Assembly: GCA_030697175.1 (NCBI GenBank)
Contig: JAUYQR010000005.1
Coordinates: 248,001-312,000, forward strand
Direction of reading: 5' to 3'
Origin: Paracoccaceae bacterium
GTDB taxonomy: Bacteria; Pseudomonadota; Alphaproteobacteria; Rhodobacterales; Rhodobacteraceae
DNA length: 64,000 nt
Shown here: one piece after another, positions 10,677-20,770 of the stretch
Layout: the number at the start of each line of letters is the position of its first letter
Position numbering within the stretch: the stretch's first letter is position 1
The notes under the pieces: model-generated
Told to the model about the DNA's origin: nothing
The model's database searches: none
What the model saw: only the letters and a program-made list of their open reading frames with translations
Position numbers and translations under genes: made by a program

Positions 10677-11603
10677 ATGACCGACATGCCCACCCCTCGC
10701 GGCGCCCTGACGCCCGACCGCCCGCTTGCCGATCTGACGTGGCTGCGCGTCGGCGGCCCTGCCGACTGGCTGTTCCAACCGGCGGACGAGGCTGATCTTG
10801 CGGCCTTCCTCACCGCGCTCGACCCCGCAGTGCCGGTGTTTCCGATGGGTGTGGGGTCGAACCTGATCGTGCGCGACGGTGGCATCCGCGCCGTGGTGAT
10901 CCGGCTTGGCCGGGGCTTCAACGGGATCACGGTTGATGGCGCTACGGTCACCGGCGGCGCTGCCGCGCTTGACGCGCATGTGGCGAAACGGGCGGCGGAG
11001 GCGGGGCTGGACCTGACGTTCCTGCGCACCATTCCCGGCTCCATCGGCGGCGCGGTGCGGATGAATGCGGGCTGCTACGGGTCTTATGTGGCCGATCACC
11101 TGATTTCCGCCCGCGTGATCCTGCGCAGCGGGCAGATCGTCGACCTGCCCGCCGCCGACCTGCACCTTGCCTACCGCCAGTCCACGCTGCCCGAGGGCGC
11201 GGTGATCGTCGCCGCCACCTTCCGCGCCAATGCAGGCGACCCGGCGGCGCTGGAGGCGCGGATGGCCGACCAGATCGCCCGCCGCGACGCGAGCCAGCCG
11301 ACCAGGGAGCGCAGCGCCGGGTCGACCTTCCGCAATCCGGCCGGGTTCTCCTCCACCGGGCGGGCCGATGACAGCCACGAGCTGAAGGCCTGGAAGGTGA
11401 TCGACGACGCCGGTTTGCGCGGTGCGACCCTTGGCGGGGCGCAGATGTCGCCCAAGCATTCCAACTTTCTGATCAACATCGGGGGGGCCACCGCCGCCGA
11501 TCTGGAAAATCTGGGGGAGGATGTGCGAAAAAGGGTTTTCCAACAGAGCGGTATCACGTTAGAGTGGGAAATCATGCGGGTCGGAGAATACTCGCACAAA
11601 TAA
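10677..11603 (+). CDS. murB: UDP-N-acetylenolpyruvoylglucosamine reductase MurB
   Basis: FAD- and NADPH-dependent reductase of 308 residues that completes UDP-MurNAc synthesis. FAD contacts are visible as [12 protein letters not shown] and [19 protein letters not shown]. The catalytic serine lies in [10 protein letters not shown], and [15 protein letters not shown] near the C-terminus is the usual type I block. I start at ATG 10677; the upstream open frame overlaps the preceding gene without homology. A 40-bp gap separates it from ddl. Confidence 0.95.
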   Translation: MTDMPTPRGALTPDRPLADLTWLRVGGPADWLFQPADEADLAAFLTALDPAVPVFPMGVGSNLIVRDGGIRAVVIRLGRGFNGITVDGATVTGGAAALDAHVAKRAAEAGLDLTFLRTIPGSIGGAVRMNAGCYGSYVADHLISARVILRSGQIVDLPAADLHLAYRQSTLPEGAVIVAATFRANAGDPAALEARMADQIARRDASQPTRERSAGSTFRNPAGFSSTGRADDSHELKAWKVIDDAGLRGATLGGAQMSPKHSNFLINIGGATAADLENLGEDVRKRVFQQSGITLEWEIMRVGEYSHK

Positions 11604-11643
11604 CAAATATCACGGGCCACCAAAGGTCCGGATGAGGCAGTAA

Positions 11644-12579
11644 ATGGCGGGTGCATCGAGCGGGATGCCCTCCAGAGTGGCGGTGTTGATGGGTGGGCCT
11701 TCCGCAGAGCGGGACGTGTCACTTGTCTCTGGGCATGAATGTGCCAAGGCCCTCAGGGAGGCAGGGTATGAGGTGGTCGAGGTCGATTGCGACCGCGATC
11801 TTCCCGCACGCCTGTCTGCGATCAGGCCCGATGTCTGTTTCAACGCGCTGCATGGCCGCTGGGGCGAGGATGGCTGCGTGCAGGGCATGCTGGAATGGCT
11901 GGGCCTGCCTTACACCCATTCCGGGGTGCTGGCCTCGGCGCTGGCGATGGACAAGGCGAAATCCAAGGAAGTCTATGCCGTCGCCGGTCTGCCGACCGTG
12001 ACCGGCGTGCTGGCCACCCGCGACGCGGTGGAGGCCGGGCATGTGCTGCCGCCGCCCTATGTGGTCAAGCCGAACAACGAAGGCTCGTCGGTCGGGGTCT
12101 ATATCGTGCATCCCGGATCGAACGCGCCGCGTCTGGCCGCGACGATGCCCGACACCGTGATGGTCGAAACCTACGCGCCGGGGCGCGAGCTGACGACCAC
12201 GGTGATGGGCGACCGCGCGCTTGGCGTGACCGACATCATCACCGACGGCTGGTATGACTATGATGCCAAATACAAACCCGGCGGCAGCCGCCATGACTGC
12301 CCCGCGAACATCCCCGCCGAGATCGAGGCCGCCTGCCTTGACTACGCGCTGCGCGCCCACCGCGCGCTGGGCTGCCGTGGCGTCAGCCGCACCGATTTCC
12401 GCTGGGACGAAGCGCTTTGGAAAGAGAGGCGGGGGCTGGATGGCCTGATCCTCTTGGAAACCAACACCCAGCCCGGCATGACGCCGACCTCGCTTGCCCC
12501 CGAACAGGCGGCGATGCGGGGCATCGGGTTCCCGGAATTCTGCGCCTGGATGGTGAGGGACGCGTCATGCAACCGTTGA
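11644..12579 (+). CDS. ddl: D-alanine--D-alanine ligase
   Basis: ATP-grasp ligase of 311 residues that makes the D-Ala-D-Ala terminus of the stem peptide. Visible motifs are [24 protein letters not shown], the ATP-grasp loop [12 protein letters not shown] and the metal motif [13 protein letters not shown]. Position between murB and ftsQ is classical. Its last 13 bases overlap the ftsQ start. Confidence 0.95.
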   Translation: MAGASSGMPSRVAVLMGGPSAERDVSLVSGHECAKALREAGYEVVEVDCDRDLPARLSAIRPDVCFNALHGRWGEDGCVQGMLEWLGLPYTHSGVLASALAMDKAKSKEVYAVAGLPTVTGVLATRDAVEAGHVLPPPYVVKPNNEGSSVGVYIVHPGSNAPRLAATMPDTVMVETYAPGRELTTTVMGDRALGVTDIITDGWYDYDAKYKPGGSRHDCPANIPAEIEAACLDYALRAHRALGCRGVSRTDFRWDEALWKERRGLDGLILLETNTQPGMTPTSLAPEQAAMRGIGFPEFCAWMVRDASCNR

Positions 12580-13469
12580 GCGCGCGGCGCGAACGCGGGC
12601 AAAGCCGCACCCTGCGCGACCCGGCCCCCAGCCGCTGGGCCTACCGTCTGCAGCGCGTGATGCTGACGCCGCACCTGCGGATGCTGATCCGCACCGGGCT
12701 GCCGACCTTTGCCGTGCTTGGCGCGGTGGCGCTGTTCTTTGCGCATGAGCCGAACCGGGCGGCGGTGGTGCAGACCGCCACCGACCTGCGCGACCAGTTC
12801 GAGGAGCGGCCAGAGTTTCGCGTGTCGCTGGCCCGGATCGAGGGCGCGTCGGAGGATCTGGCCGAAGCGGTGCGGATGCGGCTTGGCATCGACCTGCCGC
12901 AATCGTCGTTCGACATCGACCTTGATGGCGCCCGCGAACGGATCGAGGCGCTGGATGCGGTCAAGCAGGCCGAACTGCGCGTCCGGTCGGGCGGCGTGCT
13001 GCAGGTGGTGATCACCGAGCGCGTCCCCGTGGCCGTGTGGCGCACCGAAGACGGGCTGACGCTGCTAGATGACACCGGCCACCGCGTTGCGGGCCTTGTG
13101 GCGCGCACCGACCGCCCCGATCTGCCGCTGATCGCCGGAACCGGCGCCGACAGTGCCGCGCCCGAGGCGCTGGACCTGATCGCCGCCGCCGGGCCGTTGG
13201 AGCCGCGCGTCCGCGGCTTGGTGCGGATGGGCGAACGGCGCTGGGATATCGTGCTTGACCGCGACCAGCGCATCATGCTGCCCGAAAAGAACTCCGTCCG
13301 CGCACTGGAACGCCTGCTGGCACTTGACCATGTGCAGGACATCATGAACCGCGACCTGACCGCCATCGACCTGCGCATCGACCACCGCCCGGTCCTGCGT
13401 CTCACCCCATACGCCCTTGGCCAGATGCGTCAGGCCCAGGGCATTGACACCGTGGAGAACGAACTGTGA
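12567..13469 (+). CDS. ftsQ: Cell division protein FtsQ
   Basis: Bitopic division protein of 300 residues. A basic cytoplasmic tail is followed by a single membrane helix at about 44-59, then a periplasmic POTRA domain (from about 84) and the FtsQ domain. It links early and late divisome proteins. ATG 12567 lies inside the 3' end of ddl; the longer upstream frame is a shadow of ddl. Its stop overlaps the GTG start of ftsA. Confidence 0.93.
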   Translation: MQPLSARRERGQSRTLRDPAPSRWAYRLQRVMLTPHLRMLIRTGLPTFAVLGAVALFFAHEPNRAAVVQTATDLRDQFEERPEFRVSLARIEGASEDLAEAVRMRLGIDLPQSSFDIDLDGARERIEALDAVKQAELRVRSGGVLQVVITERVPVAVWRTEDGLTLLDDTGHRVAGLVARTDRPDLPLIAGTGADSAAPEALDLIAAAGPLEPRVRGLVRMGERRWDIVLDRDQRIMLPEKNSVRALERLLALDHVQDIMNRDLTAIDLRIDHRPVLRLTPYALGQMRQAQGIDTVENEL

Positions 13470-14800
13470 CCGATCTCTATACTTCCCAACGTGCGATGCG
13501 GAACATGCGCAAGGCTGCCATGCAGCGTGGCGTGATCGCCATTCTGGACGTCGGCACCTCAAAGATCGCCTGCCTGATCCTGCGCTTTGACGGGCCGGAT
13601 CACCTGCGCGAACAGGATGGCGTCGGGCCGATGGCGGGGCAAAGCCAGTTCCGCGTGATCGGCGCGGCCACCACCCGGTCGCGCGGCGTGCGCTTTGGCG
13701 AGATCTCGGTGATGAACGAGACCGAGCGCGCGATCCGCACCGCCGTGCAGGCCGCGCAGAAAATGGCCAACGTCCGCGTCGACCATGTGATCGCCTGCTT
13801 TGCCGGCGCCGAACCGCGCAGCTATGGCCTTGTTGGCGAATGGGAATTGCAGGACAGCGTGGTCACCGAACAGGACGTGGCCCGCGCCCTTGCCGCCTGC
13901 GACGTGCCCGACATCGGCCCGGGGCGCGAGGTGCTGCACGCCCAGCCGGTCAACTTCGCGCTGGATCACCGCTCGGGCCTTGGCGACCCGCGCGGCCAGA
14001 TCGGCAACCGGCTTTCGTGCGACATGCACCTTCTGTCGGTCGACGGCGACGTGGTGCAGAACCTGCTTTACTGCATCAAGCGCTGCGATCTGGAACTGGC
14101 GGGGATTGCGTCGTCGGCCTATGTCTCGGGCATCTCCTCGCTCGTCGAGGACGAGCAGGAACTGGGTGCCGCCTGCATCGACATGGGCGGCGGGGCCACG
14201 GGCCTGTCGGTGTTCATGAAGAAACACATGATCTATGCCGATTCCGTGCGGATGGGCGGCGACCACGTCACCTCCGACATCTCCAAGGGTCTGCAGATCC
14301 CGGTCACCACCGCCGAACGCATCAAGACCCGCCACGGCGGGCTTTACGCCACCGGGATGGACGACCGCGAGATGATCGACATCGGCGGCGACTCAGGCGA
14401 CTGGGAAAAGGACCGCCGCCAGATCAGCCGGACCGAGCTCATTGGCATCATGCGCCCGCGCGTCGAGGAAATCCTGGAGGAAGTCCGCGCCCGGCTTGAC
14501 GTTGCGGGCTTTGACCACCTGCCCAGCCAGCAGATCGTGCTGACCGGCGGCGGCAGCCTGATCCCCGGCCTTGACGGGCTTGCCTCGCGCATCCTTGGCC
14601 AGCGCGTCCGCCTTGGCCGCCCGCTCAGGGTGCAGGGCCTGCCGCAGGCAGCGACCGGGGCCGCATTTGCCAGCGCCGTGGGGCTTTGCCTCTTTGCCGC
14701 GCACCCGCAGGACGAGTGGTGGGATTTCGAGATCCCGGCCGAACGCTACCCGGCAAGGTCGCTCAGAAGGGCCGTCAAATGGTTCAAGGACAACTGGTAA
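13466..14800 (+). CDS. ftsA: Cell division protein FtsA (GTG start)
   Basis: Actin-like ATPase of 444 residues that anchors FtsZ to the membrane. The phosphate-1 motif AILDVGTSKIACL is near residue 27, ACIDMGGGATGLS is the phosphate-2 region, and the C-terminus ends in an amphipathic membrane-targeting helix (RSLRRAVKWFKDNW). GTG 13466 overlaps the ftsQ stop in a GTGA. It is followed by a terminator-like hairpin, so ftsZ is probably transcribed mainly from its own promoter. Confidence 0.95.
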   Translation: MTDLYTSQRAMRNMRKAAMQRGVIAILDVGTSKIACLILRFDGPDHLREQDGVGPMAGQSQFRVIGAATTRSRGVRFGEISVMNETERAIRTAVQAAQKMANVRVDHVIACFAGAEPRSYGLVGEWELQDSVVTEQDVARALAACDVPDIGPGREVLHAQPVNFALDHRSGLGDPRGQIGNRLSCDMHLLSVDGDVVQNLLYCIKRCDLELAGIASSAYVSGISSLVEDEQELGAACIDMGGGATGLSVFMKKHMIYADSVRMGGDHVTSDISKGLQIPVTTAERIKTRHGGLYATGMDDREMIDIGGDSGDWEKDRRQISRTELIGIMRPRVEEILEEVRARLDVAGFDHLPSQQIVLTGGGSLIPGLDGLASRILGQRVRLGRPLRVQGLPQAATGAAFASAVGLCLFAAHPQDEWWDFEIPAERYPARSLRRAVKWFKDNW

Positions 14801-14841
14801 CCGCAACATCCGGAGCCCCCGCCCAGATAACGGCGGATATA

Positions 14842-14882
14842 CGCAACAAACCCCCATATTTTGGGGAGTTTGCGGTTTTTCT
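14842..14882 (+). terminator. Rho-independent terminator after ftsA
   Basis: An outer CGCAA/TTGCG pairing (14842-14846 with 1470-14 region at 14870-14874) encloses an inner CCCCA (14852-14856) / TGGGG (14862-14866) stem. It is followed at once by GTTTTTC. The stem has an internal bulge, so strength is moderate, but the T-run makes termination likely. Confidence 0.65.
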
Positions 14883-14884
14883 AC

Positions 14885-14899
14885 GTGACCTTTGGTCAC
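14885..14899. promoter_or_regulatory. Inverted repeat upstream of ftsZ
   Basis: GTGACC-TTT-GGTCAC is a perfect 6-bp inverted repeat three bases after the ftsA terminator and about 107 bp before the ftsZ ATG. It could be an operator or an RNA hairpin in the ftsZ leader. I cannot assign a factor and see no convincing -10/-35 pair to fix the promoter. Confidence 0.4.
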
Positions 14900-15006
14900 T
14901 TTGTGGATAGATTCGGGGATAAGTCGGCCTTTACACGCCCGGGACAGGCGATTCCGAAGGTTTGGCACAGAACGCGGCGTCATAAAAAACGGACAGGCAA
15001 CAACCC

Positions 15007-16656
15007 ATGGCACTCAATCTGACGATGACCAACGAGCGTGAAGAGCTGAAGCCGCGTATCACGGTGTTCGGTGTGGGCGGGGCGGGCGGGAACGCCGTCA
15101 ACAACATGATCGACAAGAACCTCGAAGGGGTCGAGTTCGTCGTGGCCAACACCGATGCCCAGGCGCTGCAGCAAAGCCGCGCGCACAGCCGCATCCAGAT
15201 TGGCGTCAAGGTCACCGAAGGTCTTGGTGCCGGCGCGCGCCCCTCGGTCGGGGCGGCTGCCGCTGAAGAAACCATCGAAGAGATCGTCGATCATCTGGCG
15301 GGCGCGCACATGTGCTTCATCACCGCCGGGATGGGTGGCGGCACCGGCACCGGTGCGGCCCCGATCATCGCGCAGGCGGCGCGTGAATTGGGTGTGCTGA
15401 CCGTCGGCGTCGTGACCAAGCCCTTCCAGTTCGAAGGCGGCAAGCGGATGCGTCAGGCCGAAGAGGGCATCGACGCGCTGCAAAAGGTGGTCGACACGCT
15501 GATCATCATCCCGAACCAGAACCTGTTCCGGCTGGCCAACGAACGCACCACCTTTACCGAAGCCTTCGCGATGGCGGACGACGTGCTCTATCAGGGCGTC
15601 AAGGGCGTGACCGACCTGATGGTGCGCCCCGGCCTGATCAACCTCGACTTCGCCGACGTCCGCGCCGTGATGGACGAAATGGGCAAGGCGATGATGGGAA
15701 CCGGCGAAGCCACCGGCGACGACCGCGCGATCCAGGCCGCCGAAAAGGCGATTGCCAACCCGCTGCTGGACGAAATCAGCCTGCACGGCGCCAAGGGTGT
15801 GCTGATCAACATCACCGGCGGCCATGACCTGACGCTGTTCGAACTGGACGAAGCCGCCAACATCATCCGCGAAAAGGTCGATCCCGACGCCAACATCATC
15901 GTCGGCTCCACGCTCGACACCTCGATGGAAGGCCGCCTGCGCGTCTCCGTCGTCGCCACCGGCATCGACGCCACCGCCGCCTCGCGCGCCGAAATGCCGG
16001 TTGCGCGCCGGTCGATGGCCTCGCCGCTGACGCTGAACCCCGCACCGGTCGACCATGCCCGCGCGCCTGCGCCGCAGTATGTGCCGCCCGCACCGCAGCC
16101 CGCCCCCGCCGCCTCTGCGCCGATCGAAGTGCCGATGGCCGTGCAGGACATGGACGACAACGACGGTGATCTTTTCGATGCGATGAACGCCGGTCGTGAC
16201 GATGTGGCGGCCAACGATGGCCTGCCGCCTCCGGTCTACCGTCCGCAGGCTGCTGCCCCCGCGGTTCGCACCGTCGCCGCCTCGATCGAGGCTGATCCGG
16301 GTGAATTCGTCGCACCGCGTCCGCGCGTCGCCGGTCAACCCTCGCCCGAGGCGCTGGCCCGCCTGCAAGCGGCAGTCGGCCGCGTGCCGACCAACGCCCG
16401 CCCGGCCGCAACCGCAGCCGCCCGCCCGATGGCTGCGGCCAGTGCCGCGACCGCCGCTGCCGGGCAAAAGGCCCGCTTTGGCATCGGATCGCTGATCAAC
16501 CGCATGGCTGGCCATCTGGAAACCGCGACCGACCGTCCGGCCCAGCAGGTTGCCCGCCAGCAGCCCCCCGTCACCGCCTACGATGACGAGGTCGAGCCAA
16601 GCGCAGATCAGGAACGCATTGAAATTCCAGCCTTCCTGCGCCGCCAGGCGAACTGA
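15007..16656 (+). CDS. ftsZ: Cell division GTPase FtsZ
   Basis: Tubulin-like GTPase of 549 residues that forms the Z ring. The GTP signature [15 protein letters not shown] is near residues 111-125, with [13 protein letters not shown] at the N-terminus and the T7 loop NLDFADVR. The core ends at about 320. A long Ala/Pro-rich linker of about 200 residues follows, and the C-terminal peptide [10 protein letters not shown] that binds FtsA is intact. The long linker is common in alphaproteobacteria. It stands alone between two terminators, with a 206-bp leader region. Confidence 0.97.
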   Translation: MALNLTMTNEREELKPRITVFGVGGAGGNAVNNMIDKNLEGVEFVVANTDAQALQQSRAHSRIQIGVKVTEGLGAGARPSVGAAAAEETIEEIVDHLAGAHMCFITAGMGGGTGTGAAPIIAQAARELGVLTVGVVTKPFQFEGGKRMRQAEEGIDALQKVVDTLIIIPNQNLFRLANERTTFTEAFAMADDVLYQGVKGVTDLMVRPGLINLDFADVRAVMDEMGKAMMGTGEATGDDRAIQAAEKAIANPLLDEISLHGAKGVLINITGGHDLTLFELDEAANIIREKVDPDANIIVGSTLDTSMEGRLRVSVVATGIDATAASRAEMPVARRSMASPLTLNPAPVDHARAPAPQYVPPAPQPAPAASAPIEVPMAVQDMDDNDGDLFDAMNAGRDDVAANDGLPPPVYRPQAAAPAVRTVAASIEADPGEFVAPRPRVAGQPSPEALARLQAAVGRVPTNARPAATAAARPMAAASAATAAAGQKARFGIGSLINRMAGHLETATDRPAQQVARQQPPVTAYDDEVEPSADQERIEIPAFLRRQAN

Positions 16657-16679
16657 GAAACGCTGTGACAGAGTTCGCG

Positions 16680-16705
16680 AAAGGCCCGGTTGTCCGGGCC
16701 TTTTT
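16680..16705 (+). terminator. Rho-independent terminator after ftsZ
   Basis: A perfect 10-bp stem, AAAGGCCCGG at 16680-16689 and CCGGGCCTTT at 16694-16703, with loop TTGT. Five Ts (16701-16705) form the tail, then CGTTTTG. It lies 24 bp after the ftsZ stop. Confidence 0.9.
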
Positions 16706-16831
16706 CGTTTTGAACCAATGCTTTGCCAAAGCAAAGTCAACTGTCACATACCGTTACAATGTGTGAGTTGAGCTTTAAGGCTTCCTTGTCTACTTCATCA
16801 CCGGAAGGGGCGTGGCACCGTATCGCGCTCC

Positions 16832-17767
16832 ATGAGAGGTCAGACGTTGCAGAATACCCTGAAAAGCGCGGTCACATTTACCGGCACCGGCCTGCACAGC
16901 GGTGCGCCGGTTCGCATGGTGGTGCGCCCGGCTTCGGCTGATTACGGGATCTGGTTTCGCCGCACCGACGTGACCGACCGTGACGCGCTGATCCCCGCAC
17001 GGTGGGATGCCGTCGTGCCGTCAAAGCTGTGCACGCTGGTCGAAAACAAGGCCGGCGTGTCGGTGTCGACCATCGAACACATCATGGCTGCGCTTGCCGG
17101 TTCGGCGATCCACAACGCGCTGATCGAAATCGACGGCCCCGAGGTTCCGATCCTTGATGGCTCGGCGATGCCGTTCGTGCAGGCCTTCATTTTCCGCGGC
17201 ATCCGCGAACAGGCCGCCCCGGTGCGTGCGATCCGCGTGCTGAAATCGGTCGAAGTGCGCGACGGCGAGGCCATCGCCCGTCTGGACCCCGCCGACATGC
17301 TGGAAATCGACTTTCGCATCTCGTTTTCCGATGCCGCGATCGGCACGCAAAGCCGCCGGTTGAACATGGCCAACGGCGCCTTCGTGCGCGAACTGTCCGA
17401 CAGCCGCACCTTCTGCCGTCAGGCCGATGTCGATGCGATGCGCGAACGTGGTCTTGCCCTTGGCGGCACGCTGGAAAACGCCGTGGTGTTCCAGGGCGCC
17501 GACGTGCTGTCGCCCGGTGGCCTGCGCCACGCCGACGAACCGGTGCGCCACAAGATGCTGGATGCGGTCGGCGACCTTGCGCTGGCGGGTGGCCCGATCC
17601 TGGGGCGCTACACCGGCGACCGGGCGGGTCATGCGCTGACCAACCGTTTGCTGCGCGCGCTGTTCGCCGACCCCGAGGCGTTTCGCCTGGTGGATTGCGG
17701 CCCGCAGACCGTCGGCAAGCTGCCCGGCGTCGGCGTGCATCGCGGCGATCTGCCGGCCCACGCCTGA
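16832..17767 (+). CDS. lpxC: UDP-3-O-acyl-N-acetylglucosamine deacetylase LpxC
   Basis: Zinc hydrolase of 311 residues that performs the committed step of lipid A synthesis. The zinc and catalytic motifs are visible: TGTGLHSG at the start, STIEHIMAAL, and ADEPVRHKMLDAVGDLAL. ATG 16832 is listed, but a TTG at 16847 preceded by GAGAGG (16835-16840) may be the true start; it would give a protein starting QNTLKSAVTFTGTGLHSG after Met. It sits after ftsZ as in many proteobacteria and begins a unit with bamD and recN. Confidence 0.95.
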   Translation: MRGQTLQNTLKSAVTFTGTGLHSGAPVRMVVRPASADYGIWFRRTDVTDRDALIPARWDAVVPSKLCTLVENKAGVSVSTIEHIMAALAGSAIHNALIEIDGPEVPILDGSAMPFVQAFIFRGIREQAAPVRAIRVLKSVEVRDGEAIARLDPADMLEIDFRISFSDAAIGTQSRRLNMANGAFVRELSDSRTFCRQADVDAMRERGLALGGTLENAVVFQGADVLSPGGLRHADEPVRHKMLDAVGDLALAGGPILGRYTGDRAGHALTNRLLRALFADPEAFRLVDCGPQTVGKLPGVGVHRGDLPAHA

Positions 17768-17907
17768 CATCACCGCGATCTGGCCCACCGCCGCGTGAAA
17801 GGCGTTTTGCGCCCCGGATTTATCTGTGCTAGGACACATGCAAATCGCCCCAACGGCGCGCCCCGAAAGGGGCCCGGACAGGGGCCGCAGGTTTGGATAG
17901 GCGGAAC

Positions 17908-18747
17908 ATGGCAGGCGGCAGGTCGGGCGCAGGTTTCCTCATCGCAGCGCTTCTGGTTGCATCACTCGCAGGCTGTGCCGGCGGGACCAGCGAGCGTGCG
18001 CTGGACAGTTACACTGCCGAGGAAATCTACAAGAAGGGCGAGCTGGAGCTGGAAACCGGCAAGCGTCCGCAAGACGCCCTGATCTATTTCCAGGAGGTGG
18101 AGCGGCTTTACCCCTACACCGAATTCGCCAAGCGCGCGCTGATCATGCAGGCCTTCACCCACCACAAGGCCAAGGATTACGAAGAGGCGCGCGCCGCCTC
18201 GCAGCGCTTCCTCGATTTCTACCCCGGTGATGAGGATGCGCCCTATGCGCTTTATCTCATGGCGCTCAGCTACTACGACCAGATCGACGATGTCGGCCGC
18301 GATCAGGGTCTCACGTTCCAGGCCTTGCAAGGCATGCGCGACGTGATCGAAACCTACCCCGACAGCGAATACACCCGCTCGGCCATCCTGAAGTTCGAAC
18401 TGGCGTTCGACCAGCTTGCCGCCAAGGAAATGGAAATCGGCCGCTACTACCTGAAGCGGCGCCACTACACCGCCGCGATCAACCGCTTCCGCAACGTGGT
18501 GCAGGATTTCCAGACCACCAGCCACACCCCCGAGGCGCTGCTTCGCCTGACCGAAGCCTACCTTGCGCTTGGCCTTACGGACGAGGCGCAGACTGCGGCG
18601 GCGATCCTTGGCTACAACTACCAGTCCTCGCCGTTCTACGACGACAGCTTCCGTCTGCTGAAGGGCCGTGGCCTCAGCCCCGAGGCAAAGGGCGAAGGCT
18701 GGCTGCGCAGCATCTACAGCCAGATGGTCAAGGGCGAATGGTTGTGA
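17908..18747 (+). CDS. bamD: Outer-membrane assembly lipoprotein BamD
   Basis: Lipoprotein of 279 residues in the BAM complex that inserts outer-membrane proteins. The signal peptide ends in lipobox LAGC with Cys at 23. The mature part carries TPR-like helices, starting YTAEEIYKKGELELETGKRPQDALIYFQEVERLYPYTEFAKR in family style. I choose ATG 17908 (AGGCGG upstream) over the TTG at 17893. The lpxC-bamD-recN order is usual in the group. A hairpin and a 12-bp tandem repeat follow the stop. Confidence 0.93.
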   Translation: MAGGRSGAGFLIAALLVASLAGCAGGTSERALDSYTAEEIYKKGELELETGKRPQDALIYFQEVERLYPYTEFAKRALIMQAFTHHKAKDYEEARAASQRFLDFYPGDEDAPYALYLMALSYYDQIDDVGRDQGLTFQALQGMRDVIETYPDSEYTRSAILKFELAFDQLAAKEMEIGRYYLKRRHYTAAINRFRNVVQDFQTTSHTPEALLRLTEAYLALGLTDEAQTAAAILGYNYQSSPFYDDSFRLLKGRGLSPEAKGEGWLRSIYSQMVKGEWL

Positions 18748-18750
18748 CCG

Positions 18751-18823
18751 GGATGGGCGCAACGCCCATCCGCAGGCCCATCCGCAGGCCCATCCACTGG
18801 CCCATCCACTGGCCCATCCACCC
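18751..18823 (+). repeat. Hairpin plus five 12-bp tandem repeats between bamD and recN
   Basis: A 9-bp hairpin (18751-18759 with 18763-18771, loop CAA) runs into five head-to-tail 12-mers: two GCCCATCCGCAG (18764-18787), two GCCCATCCACTG (18788-18811) and one GCCCATCCACCC (18812-18823). The pair-by-pair variation suggests stepwise duplication. The array is a multiple of three and stays open in the recN frame. It ends nine bases before the recN ATG, so its copy number may affect recN translation. Confidence 0.85.
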
Positions 18824-18832
18824 GGGGCTGCG

Positions 18833-20476
18833 ATGCTGATCTCGCTGGATATCCGCGATGTGCTGATCATTGACCGCCTGTCGCTGGACCTTGGTCCCGG
18901 CCTCAATGTGCTGACCGGCGAAACCGGGGCGGGCAAGTCGATCCTGCTTGACGCGCTTGGGTTCGTGCTGGGCTGGCGGGGCAGGGCGGAACTGGTGCGC
19001 CAGGGCGCGGTGCAGGGCGAAGTGACCGCCGTGTTCGACCTTGCCCCCGGTCACGCCGCCCATGCCGTGCTGGCCGAGGCCGGGATCGAGGCCGAAGGCG
19101 AGGTGATCCTGCGCCGCGTCAACTTTGCCGATGGCCGCAAGACCGCCTGGATCAACGACCGCCGCGTCTCGGGCGAGGTGCTGCGCGACCTGTCCGACCA
19201 CCTTGTGGAACTGCACGGCCAGCATGACGACCGGGGCCTCCTGAACCCGCGCGGCCACCGCGCGCTGCTGGATGCCTATGCCGGCCTCGACCTTGGCCCG
19301 CTCCGCACCGCCTGGGCCACGCAACGCAGCGCCCGCACCGCGCTGGCCGAGGCCGAGGCGACCCTCGCCCGCGCCGCCGCCGAGGAAGACTACCTGCGCC
19401 ACGCGGTGACCGAGCTGGACAAGCTCGATCCCGAACCCGGCGAGGAGGCCAGCCTCGATGCCCGCCGCCGCCTGATGCAAGGCGCCGCCCGCATCCGCGA
19501 AGACGTGGCCAAGGCGCTGGCGGCGCTGTCGGACGACGGCGCCGAAGGCCGGATGCGCGATGCGATGCGCTGGCTGGAAGGCGCTGCCGACAAGGCCGAG
19601 GGTGCGCTGGAACCGCCGCTTGCCGCCCTGAACCGCGCCCTGATCGAACTTTCCGATGCCCAGGCCGGGGTCGAGGCCACGCTCCACGCCCTCGACTTCA
19701 ACCCCGCCGAGCTTGAGGCCGCCGAGGAACGCCTGTTCGCGATCCGCGCGCTTGCCCGCAAGCACGGGCAACTGCCCGACGAGCTTGGCACTTTCGCCGC
19801 CGCGCTCCGCGCCCGCCTCGCCGCGATCGACGGCGGCACCGCTGGCCTTGCACGGCTGCAAAGATCGCTGGCCGAGGCCGAGGCGGCCTACAGTGTCGAG
19901 GCCGCCCGCGTCAGCACCGCCCGCCGCGCCGCAGCGATCCGGCTTGATGCCGCGATGGCCGCCGAACTTGCGCCCCTGAAGATGGAGCGCGCGGTGTTCG
20001 CCACCGAATTCGCGCCCGGCGAACCCGGTCCGGACGGCACCGATGCCGTCACCTTCACCGTCGCCACCAACCCCGGCGCGCCGTCGGGGGCGCTGAACCG
20101 CATCGCATCGGGGGGCGAACTCAGCCGCTTTCTTCTCGCGCTCAAGGTCTGCCTCACCGGCGACAGCCCCGGCCAGACCCTGATTTTCGACGAGATCGAC
20201 CGGGGCGTCGGCGGCGCCACCGCCGATGCCGTGGGCCGCCGCCTGAAGGCCCTTGCCCAAGGCGCGCAGGTGCTGGTCGTGACGCACTCGCCCCAGGTCG
20301 CGGCCTTTGGCGCGCAGCACTGGCGGGTCGAAAAACGGGTGGCGAACGACCAGACCCTGTCCACCGTCACGGCACTTGACGCCCCGGCCCGGATCGAGGA
20401 AATCGCCCGGATGCTGGCGGGCGACACGATCACCGAAGCGGCCCGCGCCGCGGCCAAGGCCCTGCTGCAAACTTAG
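18833..20476 (+). CDS. recN: DNA repair protein RecN
   Basis: SMC-like ATPase of 547 residues acting in double-strand break repair. Walker A is GETGAGKS near residues 28-35. The signature LSRFLLALK and Walker B IFDEIDRGVGGATADAVG are near the C-terminus, and the middle is coiled-coil. I start at ATG 18833, where family similarity begins (MLISLDIRDVLIIDRL). The frame is open upstream through the tandem repeat to 18668, which leaves a theoretical longer form. No strong ribosome site is visible apart from GGGG at 18824-18827. Confidence 0.94.
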   Translation: MLISLDIRDVLIIDRLSLDLGPGLNVLTGETGAGKSILLDALGFVLGWRGRAELVRQGAVQGEVTAVFDLAPGHAAHAVLAEAGIEAEGEVILRRVNFADGRKTAWINDRRVSGEVLRDLSDHLVELHGQHDDRGLLNPRGHRALLDAYAGLDLGPLRTAWATQRSARTALAEAEATLARAAAEEDYLRHAVTELDKLDPEPGEEASLDARRRLMQGAARIREDVAKALAALSDDGAEGRMRDAMRWLEGAADKAEGALEPPLAALNRALIELSDAQAGVEATLHALDFNPAELEAAEERLFAIRALARKHGQLPDELGTFAAALRARLAAIDGGTAGLARLQRSLAEAEAAYSVEAARVSTARRAAAIRLDAAMAAELAPLKMERAVFATEFAPGEPGPDGTDAVTFTVATNPGAPSGALNRIASGGELSRFLLALKVCLTGDSPGQTLIFDEIDRGVGGATADAVGRRLKALAQGAQVLVVTHSPQVAAFGAQHWRVEKRVANDQTLSTVTALDAPARIEEIARMLAGDTITEAARAAAKALLQT

Positions 20477-20605
20477 GCGTCCTGCCCGTTTGTTGCGGCA
20501 AAATGACACGACCCATGCGCCACGCGCATGGCGGCCCTTCCCGATCCGGCCTTTTATGCTGCGCTGCGGCATCCTATCTTCGCCTCACAAGGAAAAGGTA
20601 AGCCC

Positions 20606-20761
20606 ATGTTGAACTTCATCAAAACCGCCCTGCGCAATTTCCCTTCGGTCCGCGAGATCGAGCGCGATTACCTCAATGCCGCCGTCTCGCGCTACGATCT
20701 GGAGCGCCGCCAGCGCGAGGTCGACAACGGCCTCTTCCGCCGCTCCAGCTTCGATCTCTGA
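20606..20761 (+). CDS. DUF3563-like small protein
   Basis: Protein of 51 residues. The central YLNAAVSRYDLERRQREVD matches the DUF3563-type pattern (YL..A.D.YDLE.R.RE.D), short proteins of unknown function. I use ATG 20606 because AAGGAAAAGG lies upstream; the frame is open further up without similarity. It is separated from recN by 129 bp and faces a convergent oxidase gene. Confidence 0.7.
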   Translation: MLNFIKTALRNFPSVREIERDYLNAAVSRYDLERRQREVDNGLFRRSSFDL

Positions 20762-20770
20762 GGCAAACAC

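Noticed and set aside
18764-18823. Possible CRISPR or iteron origin
   Set aside because: The 12-mers are contiguous, few and between two housekeeping genes; there is no replication protein or AT-rich region.
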